Source: JACJVV01 sp047603135 (GTDB lineage Archaea; Nanobdellota; Nanobdellia; Woesearchaeales; JACJVV01). From it: a stretch of 7,303 bases of DNA. Below the pieces are notes generated by a model. The model did no database searches and was not told the origin of the DNA. It saw only the letters and a list, made by a program, of their open reading frames with translations. Shown one piece after another: positions 1 through 5,508 of the stretch. The stretch is taken from the NCBI GenBank assembly GCA_047603135.1, contig JBLKOW010000055.1, positions 1 to 7,303 on the forward strand. Direction: 5' to 3'. How positions within the stretch are numbered: the stretch's first letter is position 1; the number at the start of each line of letters is the position of its first letter. A program made the position numbers and the translations under genes.

Positions 1-21
1 TGTTTTACTTTTTCTTGGTGT

Positions 22-321
22 ATGGAATCAATAAAGAATGTTATAAGCGAGGAAAAATTAGAGAAGTATTTTGCAATAACCTCTGAGGCGTATGATGCTG
101 CAAAGCAATCTGGTAACCGAACGAGTTTAGTGAATGAGCGAACAGATTTTCTTGATATGATACAGCGTTATATTTCTGATGCACGTCATTTTGAAGCGCA
201 AGGAGATTTTGTTAATGCATTTGCAGCACTTAATTATGCACATGGTTGGCTTGATGCTGGAGCACGTTTAGGTATCTTTGATGTGCATGATTCTCGATTA
301 TTTACGGTTGATGATGAATGA
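22..321 (+). CDS. DUF357 family protein (archaeal, function unknown)
   Basis: A 99-residue soluble, probably all-helical protein. Residues 46-86 carry the hallmark core of the archaeal DUF357 family: an M-I-x-R-Y-I-x-D-A stretch, then G-D-F-V-N-A-F-A-A-L-N-Y-A-H-G-W-L-D-A-G-A-R-L-G. The alternating Ala/Tyr pattern resembles a TPR-like helical hairpin, which is inference. Residues 1-45 are a charged helical lead-in, and the last ten residues are acidic. The length is normal for the family. No biochemical role is established for DUF357, so none is assigned. The ATG at 22 is chosen because it gives the usual family length. The frame stays open upstream to the window edge, and the GGTG just before the ATG is too close to act as a Shine-Dalgarno site, so a further upstream start cannot be excluded. 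The helicase follows in the same direction, but T-tracts and a separate TATA box lie between them, so the two are probably separate transcripts. Confidence 0.88.
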   Translation: MESIKNVISEEKLEKYFAITSEAYDAAKQSGNRTSLVNERTDFLDMIQRYISDARHFEAQGDFVNAFAALNYAHGWLDAGARLGIFDVHDSRLFTVDDE

Positions 322-345
322 TTTTTTACATTTTTGTACTTTTTT
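322..345 (+). terminator. Triple oligo-T terminator after the DUF357 gene
   Basis: Starting directly after the stop codon there are three T-tracts on the coding strand: T6 at 322-327, T5 at 331-335 and T6 at 340-345. No GC-rich stem precedes them. Archaeal RNA polymerase can terminate on oligo-T stretches in the non-template strand, so this arrangement fits an archaeal intrinsic terminator. Its position between the gene end and the next TATA box supports the call. Confidence 0.7.
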
Positions 346-361
346 ACTTATTAGTTTTCCA

Positions 362-375
362 TAAAGTTTTAAATA
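362..375 (+). promoter_or_regulatory. Archaeal TATA box of the helicase gene
   Basis: TTTTAAATA (367-375) follows an A-rich BRE-like stretch (362-366). Its centre is about 26 bp ahead of the ATG at 397, so transcription should begin at or within a base or two of the start codon. No Shine-Dalgarno-like sequence lies just before the ATG; the last bases are T-rich. Both points suggest a leaderless mRNA. Confidence 0.6.
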
Positions 376-396
376 GGGGGCTTACTTGTTATTTTT

Positions 397-2391
397 ATGA
401 CAGATATAAATGAATCCGCGCAAACTGCTCCAACTGATGAGCGTTCTTCTGAAAAAATAACTTTCAAAAATTTTGTTCTTGATCCTTTTCAAGTCGAGGC
501 AGTCAAAAGTATTGAGAAAAATAATTCTGTAGTTGTATCGGCAGCGACAGGAACAGGTAAAACTCTTATCGCAGATTATGCTATTCATAAATTTAAGAAT
601 TTAAGTAAGCGTGTAATTTATACTGCACCAATTAAAGCTTTAAGCAATCAGAAATATCGTGATTTTAAGGAAGAATATGGTGCTGATCATGTAGGTATTA
701 TGACTGGGGATGTTGTTATTAACCCTACTGCTCATTTGATTATTATGACTACTGAAATTTATCGTAATATGCTTGTGACTAAAGATCCTATGATTGAGAC
801 GATAAGTTATGTTATTTTTGATGAAATTCACTTTATGTCTGATGCAGAGCGCGGTACTATTTGGGAAGAGTCTATTATTTTTTCTCCTTCTTCCATTCGT
901 TTTCTTTGTTTATCGGCAACCATTCCTAATGCGCAGGATTTTGCGGACTGGATTAGCTCGATAAAGAAGCACGATGTTGATGTTGTTTCATATACAAAAC
1001 GAGCAGTTCCGCTCACTCATTCATTGTATGATATTGAATATAAATTAATTTCAATGGAAGAAGCTGCGAAATTATCACGTAAAGATAAAATGCCTGATTA
1101 TTATAAAATAATGAGGCGAAAACGCTCACGTAAACAATCAAAGGAAAAACCTAAAACACCAAAGCATACAGAACTTGTTAAACAATTAAAGCATGATGGT
1201 CTTTTACCTGCTATTTTTTTTGTCTTTAGTCGTAAGGGATGTGAAGATAAAGCATCTGAATTATCTATAAAAGAAGATTTCTTGTCTAAAGAACAAAAGC
1301 ATGAGGTTATTTCTACATTTAATCGTATTGTTAAAAAGGAATACTGGGGGCTTGGTTCTGTTTCATTACTTCGCCGGGTGCTTGAGAAAGGTATTGGTGT
1401 TCATCACGCTGGCCTGCTCCCTCAATTAAAAGAAGTAGTTGAAGACCTTTTTGCACGAGGTTTGGTAAAAGTATTATATGCAACTGAAACATTTGCTGTT
1501 GGTATTAATATGCCTGCGAAAGCTGTTTGTTTTAATTCATTAGTTAAATATGATGGCACTGGTTTTCATATGCTTCGCTCTAAAGAATATTTTCAAATGG
1601 CAGGACGTGCTGGGCGAAGAGGTATTGATACAGAAGGTCATGCTATTGCACTACTTGAGCGCAGGTCTGAACTGGATAAAATAATTAAATTAACTTCATC
1701 TGATTCTGAGCCAATAATTAGTCAGTTTCGTCTTGAACCAAATACTGTTTTGAATATGATGCATAATCATACTGAGGAAGAGCGCGATGTTATTTTAAAG
1801 AGTAATTTTGATTATTTTTTACGCAAGCGTGAAGAGGAAGGTATTCGTATTAAAGCGCGCTTCAAGAATTTGGTTAAACGTTTAACCGTGCACGGATATA
1901 TTGCTCAGGATGGTACATTAACAGAAAAAGGTCTTTTTGCAACACATATTTATTCGTATGAGTTACTTGTATCGGAAATTTTTGCAACGTCTGTATGTGA
2001 AGATTTAACTGAAGAGGAAATTTGTATTATACTTGCAGTTATTGTATATGAGCATAAGCGAAGCGATGAGTTCTTTATTCGAAAAGGCAGAAAAGATATT
2101 GAGCGTTTGCTTAAGAAAGTAGCAGTAAATGATATTATTTCAAAAGGTCTTGATTTTCGTGAAATGAGAAATTTATGGCCTGTTGTTTCTGCATGGCGCG
2201 ACGGTTGTTCTTTTGAAGACCTTATGGAAATGAGTAATTTTCAAGAAGGTGATTATATTCGTCTTTTTAGACAGATGGTTGATTTAATGCATCAAATTAG
2301 AAAGGCACATATTTCTCCAGGGCTTGATCAGAAAATAGTAAATTGTATGAATGCTCTTTATCGCGATGTTGTTAAGTTTGAATTTGGTTAG
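397..2391 (+). CDS. Ski2/Mtr4-type DExH RNA helicase with DSHCT-like C-terminus
   Basis: A 664-residue superfamily 2 ATP-dependent helicase, probably acting on RNA in the cytoplasm. Motifs visible: Q-motif region around Q32, Walker A AATGTGKT (49-56), motif Ia TAPIKALSNQ (76-85), DEIH (142-145), SAT (173-175), RAVPLTH (202-208), the FVFSRKGCE block (275-283), GVHHAGLLP (334-342), ATETFAVGINMP (362-373) and motif VI QMAGRAGRRG (400-409). The FVFS, HHAGLLP and TFAVGINMPA signatures are those of the Ski2/Mtr4/HelY group rather than Hel308. A winged-helix-like segment covers about 484-515. Residues 590-637, with W-x-x-G-x-S-F-E-D and the F-Q-E-G-D-Y-I-R-L-F-R block, match the DSHCT domain (inference from pattern). 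The Mtr4/Ski2 arch insertion is absent; a short basic segment (238-256, RRKRSRKQ) lies between the two RecA lobes. Eukaryotic relatives feed RNA to the exosome, and a similar role is possible but not shown here. The gene ends 4 bp from the convergent toxin gene. Confidence 0.9.
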   Translation: MTDINESAQTAPTDERSSEKITFKNFVLDPFQVEAVKSIEKNNSVVVSAATGTGKTLIADYAIHKFKNLSKRVIYTAPIKALSNQKYRDFKEEYGADHVGIMTGDVVINPTAHLIIMTTEIYRNMLVTKDPMIETISYVIFDEIHFMSDAERGTIWEESIIFSPSSIRFLCLSATIPNAQDFADWISSIKKHDVDVVSYTKRAVPLTHSLYDIEYKLISMEEAAKLSRKDKMPDYYKIMRRKRSRKQSKEKPKTPKHTELVKQLKHDGLLPAIFFVFSRKGCEDKASELSIKEDFLSKEQKHEVISTFNRIVKKEYWGLGSVSLLRRVLEKGIGVHHAGLLPQLKEVVEDLFARGLVKVLYATETFAVGINMPAKAVCFNSLVKYDGTGFHMLRSKEYFQMAGRAGRRGIDTEGHAIALLERRSELDKIIKLTSSDSEPIISQFRLEPNTVLNMMHNHTEEERDVILKSNFDYFLRKREEEGIRIKARFKNLVKRLTVHGYIAQDGTLTEKGLFATHIYSYELLVSEIFATSVCEDLTEEEICIILAVIVYEHKRSDEFFIRKGRKDIERLLKKVAVNDIISKGLDFREMRNLWPVVSAWRDGCSFEDLMEMSNFQEGDYIRLFRQMVDLMHQIRKAHISPGLDQKIVNCMNALYRDVVKFEFG

Positions 2392-2395
2392 GTAT

Positions 2396-2734
2396 TTAGT
2401 ATATTGTAAAAATTGCTCGCAGTGCATGCTTTATTTCATCTATTTTCTGAGGTGGTATGCTTCCAATTACTTTTTGAATTCTACTTTTGTCAATACAGCG
2501 TAATTGTTCAATTTTTATAACGCCGTCTTTTTTTAGATTAGTTAGTTCTTTGCTAAGTGCAACAATATTTGGATATTTTTTGTTGGGAATGGTTGAGGTG
2601 ATTGGAGCAATAATAATTGTGCTTAAATACGTATTGAGCATATTACATTGAATTATAACGCATGGCCTTGTTTTTGATTGCTCATGTCCAACAACTGGTT
2701 CAAGTTTAACAATACAAATGTCTCCTTGTTTCAT
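2396..2734 (-). CDS. Type II toxin, MazF/PemK-family endoribonuclease
   Basis: A 112-residue protein with the full MazF/PemK (CcdB-like fold) pattern. It opens K-Q-G-D-I, continues with L-E-P-V-V-G-H-E-Q-S-K-T-R-P-C-V-I-I-Q (residues 11-29), then STIIIAPITS (38-47), and later D-G-V-I-K-I-E-Q-L-R-C-I-D-K-x-R-I. R23 and T46 align by position with the catalytic R25 and T48 of Bacillus subtilis MazF, so the toxin looks intact. By family, it should cut single-stranded RNA at a short sequence and stop growth when free of antitoxin; the cut site cannot be read from sequence. The ATG at 2732-2734 is chosen over an upstream in-frame ATG at 2812. It begins the family N-terminus exactly, sits 1 nt after the antitoxin stop, and has a Shine-Dalgarno-like GGGTGG 10 nt ahead. 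The longer start would read 26 residues inside the antitoxin gene. The gene is tail-to-tail with the helicase. Confidence 0.92.
   Translation of the reverse strand: MKQGDICIVKLEPVVGHEQSKTRPCVIIQCNMLNTYLSTIIIAPITSTIPNKKYPNIVALSKELTNLKKDGVIKIEQLRCIDKSRIQKVIGSIPPQKIDEIKHALRAIFTIY
2528..2581 (+). terminator. Possible oligo-T terminator of the helicase mRNA inside the antisense toxin gene
   Basis: The helicase gene has only 4 bp before the convergent toxin gene, so its transcript must end inside that gene or read through it. The first strong plus-strand T-tracts are T7 at 2528-2534 and T6 at 2576-2581. They encode Lys-rich codons of the toxin on the other strand. Their use as terminators is inference. 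Confidence 0.3.
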
Positions 2735-2735
2735 A

Positions 2736-2957
2736 TTAAAAATTCCACCCTGTTTCCGAGTTTTTCCATTCAGATATTTCTTTTTGACTTTGTTTACCGT
2801 ATGTTTGTGCATATTCCTTTAGTAAGAGTTGCTCACGGTGTTGTTTTTCTTTCTGTACTAACTCTTGCAGAAGTTGTGCATATGATTTTGTATTTTTATC
2901 ACGCAGTTCATCTAATGCATGTTTTAGTTCTGTTGGAATTTGTATTGTAGTTGCCAT
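2736..2957 (-). CDS. Type II antitoxin, ribbon-helix-helix-like
   Basis: A 73-residue protein directly upstream of the MazF-type toxin, with 1 nt between stop and start. The N-terminus (residues 1-36) reads as a ribbon-helix-helix unit: a short strand T-T-I-Q-I-P, a helix E-L-K-H-A-L-D-E-L, a turn, and a second helix S-Y-A-Q-L-L-Q-E-L-V. Such domains dimerise and bind DNA. Residues 37-73 are charged and glutamine-rich and end in an aromatic tail with W-x-N-x-E-x-G-W-N-F. In this class such a tail typically becomes ordered on binding the toxin and covers its active site. The role as antitoxin is inferred from gene order, size and the fold pattern; the exact family is not recognised. The palindrome at 2959-2978 is the likely operator for self-repression. 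The TATA box is about 28 bp ahead of the ATG, so the mRNA is probably leaderless for this first gene. Confidence 0.82.
   Translation of the reverse strand: MATTIQIPTELKHALDELRDKNTKSYAQLLQELVQKEKQHREQLLLKEYAQTYGKQSQKEISEWKNSETGWNF
2745..2750 (-). promoter_or_regulatory. Shine-Dalgarno-like site deciding the toxin start
   Basis: On the minus strand GGGTGG ends 10 nt before the toxin ATG and lies inside the last codons of the antitoxin. It matches part of the archaeal anti-Shine-Dalgarno complement (GGTG core). With the stop/start arrangement TAATATG it points to translation of the toxin from the same mRNA as the antitoxin. Confidence 0.55.
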
Positions 2958-2958
2958 A

Positions 2959-2978
2959 GTAAAAGCTATAGCATTTAC
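2959..2978 (-). promoter_or_regulatory. 20-bp palindromic operator of the toxin-antitoxin operon
   Basis: GTAAAAGCTATAGCATTTAC is an inverted repeat centred between 2968 and 2969. Nine of its ten base pairs match, the only mismatch being A2964 against A2973. It fills the gap between the TATA box (2981-2988) and the antitoxin start codon (2957), so it covers the expected transcription start. A bound antitoxin dimer or tetramer there would block the polymerase. Position and symmetry are seen directly; the operator function is inferred from how type II antitoxins normally self-regulate. Confidence 0.7.
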
Positions 2979-2980
2979 AA

Positions 2981-2988
2981 TATATAAA
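2981..2988 (-). promoter_or_regulatory. TATA box of the toxin-antitoxin operon (possibly bidirectional)
   Basis: On the minus strand TTTATATA is preceded by an A-rich BRE-like run, with its centre about 28 bp ahead of the antitoxin ATG. On the plus strand the same bases read TATATAAA, so the box could in principle also drive a plus-strand transcript starting near 3010. Confidence 0.55.
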
Positions 2989-3052
2989 TTTTTTGGTATT
3001 TGTATGTATGTGCTATTCCTTATTGAGTTTACTAAAAGATAACCATTATTAT

Positions 3053-3091
3053 GGCATCAGCGTTCGGCAAATTGCTAAATCCTGATATGCC
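3053..3091. repeat. Imperfect inverted repeat, stem with a 2-nt bulge
   Basis: GGCATCAG (3053-3060) pairs with CTGATATGCC (3082-3091) through 5 bp plus 3 bp, separated by a 2-nt AT bulge on the 3' side. The 21-nt interior contains GCAAATTGC, itself a 9-nt palindrome. The patch is visibly more GC-rich than its surroundings. Function unknown: it could be an RNA fold or a decayed element end. Confidence 0.5.
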
Positions 3092-3117
3092 TCACATAAT
3101 AAATGAAATTTGTTATT

Positions 3118-3138
3118 TTAGATTGTATCACAATCTAA
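3118..3138. repeat. Perfect 8-bp stem, 5-nt loop hairpin
   Basis: TTAGATTG (3118-3125) and CAATCTAA (3131-3138) are perfect inverted copies around the loop TATCA. On the plus strand a T6 tract (3147-3152) follows 8 nt later. Read as RNA, it is a short stem ahead of a U-tract; read as DNA, it is a protein-binding-size dyad. No gene directly depends on it in the visible layout. Confidence 0.55.
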
Positions 3139-3333
3139 TAACTCACTTTTTTACTTGGCAAAATTCTTCTTTATGTCAGATTTATTTTTTCTTAACTTTT
3201 ATAACTCTAAAATTAAATTGAATTTGAAAAATATATCTCATTTTGCTACGTAAACTTTCCGCTTGAAATAGTTTTGAATAGTTTGTAATGAGTTTATGTG
3301 TTTTAGAACATACTTATGAGCTTTAATAAGTTC

Positions 3334-5415
3334 TTATCCTACATCAAGTCCATCATCAACATCAATTAAAACCGGTTTTCCATTTATTTCAAGAAATTGA
3401 GCGTGCTTTTCTACCCAGACTTTTTTATCTTTAACTTTTAATGGTACTGCAAAGAATTCGTCAATTTTTATCTGTGCAGTATTGTTTTTCATAGCTGCGC
3501 AGGTTACTTCATCGCCAGGTTTTCCTTCAGGATGTATTACTTTTACTACTGAGTCATCTTTTGTAGATGCTGCAAGGAGCATGCCTTGACTTTCAATTCC
3601 GCCAAGTTTTGCAGGTTTTAGATTTGAAACAACAATTATTTGTGTATTGATGAGTTCTTCAGGTTTATAGTATTTTTGCAATCCTGCAACGAGTAGTCTT
3701 TTTTCATCTCCCACATCAATCTGTAAAACTATTAATTTTTCTGAGTCAGGATGTTTTTTTGCATCTAAAACTTTTGCAACTTTGAGATTTGGAGTAAATA
3801 ACTTTTCTTTATGCTTCTCAATTTTTGTGACAATGATTTCTGGTTTGTTAATTGAGTGATTCTTAAGGTCATATGTGATAGAGTCCCAGGTTTTCTTTTC
3901 TGTATTTATTTGTTCTAAAACTTTTTTTGAAAAGATAGGCATAATTGGTGCAATAAGAGATGCAACTATGTATGCAATGTTAACACATACTGAGCACACT
4001 ATATGTGCTTCATCTTTTTTATTTTCTTTAATAAGTTGCCACGGTGCATTATCTTGGAAGAATTTATTTCCTAGAGAAGATACTTCCATTATTTCTGCAA
4101 TTGCTCGGTTGAAATTAAGATTTGTATAATGTTCTTTTATAATTTCAATCTTTTTATCAATTTCTTTGAGAACAGGATATTCATTATCGTCAAAATTTGT
4201 TGTTTTTCCTTCAAAATTTCTATCAAGGAATGATAATGCTCGGTAACAAAGATTTCCAACGTTACCTACTATTTCTGCATTTACTGATTCTATAAAATGA
4301 TTAAAGTCTAGATCTATGTCAGCCATCTTTCGGCTTAAGACTTTTGCATAATAATATCGTAAATATTCTGCAGGATACATTTCTGCAAATTCTCGCGCTA
4401 GAATAAACGTTCCTCTTGATTTTGACATCTTTTCTTTGTTAACGGTTAGGAATCCATGTGTTATAATATCGTGAGGTACGTTAAAGTCAGCTGCCATGAG
4501 CATGGCAGGCCAGAATAAATAGTGAAAGTACATAATATCTTTACCGATGATATGAATCATCTTTGTGTCACCATGAAAGTACTCATTAGAATCAAGGTTA
4601 TGTTTGTCGCAGTAGTTTTTACATGATGCTAAATAACCAATTGGTGCATCAAGCCATACATAAAAATACTTGTCTTCTTCACCTGGAATCTTAAACCCAA
4701 AATAAGGTCCGTCGCGAGAGATATCCCAATCTTGCAGTCCTTCCTCAATCCAGTTGTTAAGATAATTTGTTACTTCTGGTTGGAATTTTTGCTCTTTAAA
4801 ATATTCTTTGAGTTTGTCAGTCATTTCTGCTAATTTGAAAAAGTAATGGGTAGTTTTTTTACGTATTGGTTTTGAATTTGTTAGTGTAGAATATGGGTTA
4901 ACAAGGTCAGTTGGTTTGTATGTTGCGTTACATTTTTCACATACGTCGCCATATTGGTCTACTGCGTCGCATTTAGGACATTTTCCTTTTATGTATCTAT
5001 CTGGTAAAAATCGTTTTGCTTCTTCATCATAAAATGATTCGATTTCTTTTGTGTAAATGAGACCTTTTTTTTGCAATCTACTAAATATTTCAGTGGCAAG
5101 TTTTTCATTTTCAGGAGAATGTGTCGAATGGTAATTGTCAAAAGCAATATGAAATAATTTGAAATCTTCTTGATGTTCTTTATTTACTTTTGTAATAAGT
5201 TCTTCAGGGGTAATACCATCCTTTTCTGCTCTAATTTGAATTGCAGTGCCGTGCGCATCATCTGCACAACAATAGATGATATCTTCTCCTGTTAATTTTA
5301 AGAATCTAGAGTAAATGTCTGTTTGGATATACTCGACAAGATGGCCTATATGGATTGAACCGTTGGCATACGGCAGGGCACTTGTTAGAAGAATTTTAGG
5401 TTTTTTTGTTTTCAT
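3334..5415 (-). CDS. metG: Methionyl-tRNA synthetase with C-terminal tRNA-binding domain
   Basis: A 693-residue class I synthetase that activates methionine with ATP and charges tRNA-Met, both initiator and elongator, in the cytoplasm. The Rossmann catalytic core has SALPYANG (12-19), HIGH (22-25), the WLDAPIGY block (254-261) and KMSKS (329-333). A zinc knuckle with C146, C149, C159 and C162 lies in the connective domain; the second Cys pair seen in many archaeal enzymes is absent, as in Escherichia coli. The helical anticodon-binding domain covers about 360-520. Residues 541-640 are an OB-fold tRNA-binding domain of the Trbp111/EMAP-II type (P-N-L-K-V-A-K-V-L start, H-P-D-S-E-K-L, V-S-N-L-K-P-A-K-L-G-G-I-E-S-Q-G-M). 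About 50 further residues (641-693) follow, beyond where bacterial versions normally stop. The ATG at 5413-5415 gives the normal N-terminus. No Shine-Dalgarno site is evident. The gene is divergent from the AI-2E family gene. Confidence 0.97.
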   Translation of the reverse strand: MKTKKPKILLTSALPYANGSIHIGHLVEYIQTDIYSRFLKLTGEDIIYCCADDAHGTAIQIRAEKDGITPEELITKVNKEHQEDFKLFHIAFDNYHSTHSPENEKLATEIFSRLQKKGLIYTKEIESFYDEEAKRFLPDRYIKGKCPKCDAVDQYGDVCEKCNATYKPTDLVNPYSTLTNSKPIRKKTTHYFFKLAEMTDKLKEYFKEQKFQPEVTNYLNNWIEEGLQDWDISRDGPYFGFKIPGEEDKYFYVWLDAPIGYLASCKNYCDKHNLDSNEYFHGDTKMIHIIGKDIMYFHYLFWPAMLMAADFNVPHDIITHGFLTVNKEKMSKSRGTFILAREFAEMYPAEYLRYYYAKVLSRKMADIDLDFNHFIESVNAEIVGNVGNLCYRALSFLDRNFEGKTTNFDDNEYPVLKEIDKKIEIIKEHYTNLNFNRAIAEIMEVSSLGNKFFQDNAPWQLIKENKKDEAHIVCSVCVNIAYIVASLIAPIMPIFSKKVLEQINTEKKTWDSITYDLKNHSINKPEIIVTKIEKHKEKLFTPNLKVAKVLDAKKHPDSEKLIVLQIDVGDEKRLLVAGLQKYYKPEELINTQIIVVSNLKPAKLGGIESQGMLLAASTKDDSVVKVIHPEGKPGDEVTCAAMKNNTAQIKIDEFFAVPLKVKDKKVWVEKHAQFLEINGKPVLIDVDDGLDVG

Positions 5416-5455
5416 TGTATTCTTTTATAGCTGTTAAGTTTGGGAGGGGTGGCTA

Positions 5456-5464
5456 TTTTATAAA
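5456..5464 (-). promoter_or_regulatory. TATA box of metG
   Basis: On the minus strand TTTATAAAA is preceded by an A/T-rich BRE-like stretch. Its centre is about 45 bp ahead of the metG ATG, predicting a start near 5434 and a leader of roughly 20 nt without a clear ribosome-binding site. A second TATA-like stretch at about 5421-5429 lies too close to the ATG to work in the usual way. Confidence 0.5.
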
Positions 5465-5471
5465 TATTTTT

Positions 5472-5487
5472 GAAAAAGCATTTAAAT
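5472..5487 (+). promoter_or_regulatory. BRE and TATA box of the AI-2E family gene
   Basis: GAAAAAG (5472-5478) followed by CATTTAAAT (5479-5487) is a good archaeal BRE/TATA pair. Its centre is about 25 bp ahead of the ATG at 5509, fitting a leaderless mRNA. It lies inside the region that a longer TTG start at 5470 would translate, which argues against that start. The divergent metG box is about 25 bp away. Confidence 0.6.
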
Positions 5488-5508
5488 CCGACTTCATGTA
5501 GCTATTCT

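Larger units (their letters stand above)
2989..3333. other. Gene-poor intergenic region between the antitoxin promoter and the 3' end of metG
   Basis: About 345 bp without a convincing gene. It holds an imperfect inverted repeat at 3053-3091 in a locally GC-richer patch, a clean 8-bp hairpin at 3118-3138, plus-strand T6 tracts at 3147-3152 and 3185-3190, a short imperfect tandem repeat (TTGAAATAGTT then TTGAATAGTT, about 3264-3284) and a 6-bp stem (ACTTAT/ATAAGT, 3312-3331) just after the metG stop. A weak minus-strand T5 (3227-3231) might end the metG transcript. The longest plus-strand frame starting with ATG is 56 codons (3051-3221) and resembles nothing I know. The frame at 3050-3085 gives a short helix-turn-helix-like peptide ending in a stop. 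Confidence 0.6.

Noticed and set aside
382..1016. Short minus-strand open frames of 62-68 codons
   Set aside because: All antisense to the conserved N-terminal helicase motifs.
2735..2812. A 26-residue N-terminal extension of the toxin from an upstream ATG
   Set aside because: It lies wholly inside the antitoxin gene in another frame, shows no family similarity, and the internal ATG at 2732-2734 has a Shine-Dalgarno-like site and the exact MazF N-terminus.
2678..2950. 90-codon open frame on the plus strand
   Set aside because: Antisense to the antitoxin and the start of the toxin; hydrophobic low-complexity translation typical of a shadow frame.
3053..3091. Possible tRNA or box C/D RNA
   Set aside because: At 39 nt it is too short for a tRNA and has no cloverleaf; a CTGA is present but no matching C box at a suitable distance.
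3051..3221. 56-codon plus-strand frame starting MASAFGKLLNPDMPHI
   Set aside because: No recognised similarity and an aromatic-rich, low-complexity second half. It overlaps the inverted repeats and has no clear ribosome-binding site. Kept only as part of the intergenic description.
3264..3284. Tandem TTGAAATAGTT/TTGAATAGTT as a possible CRISPR or regulatory repeat
   Set aside because: Only two short imperfect copies in AT-rich DNA with no spacer structure; chance is likely.
3875..4129. 84-codon open frame on the plus strand
   Set aside because: Lies entirely antisense to metG, whose frame is fully conserved there.
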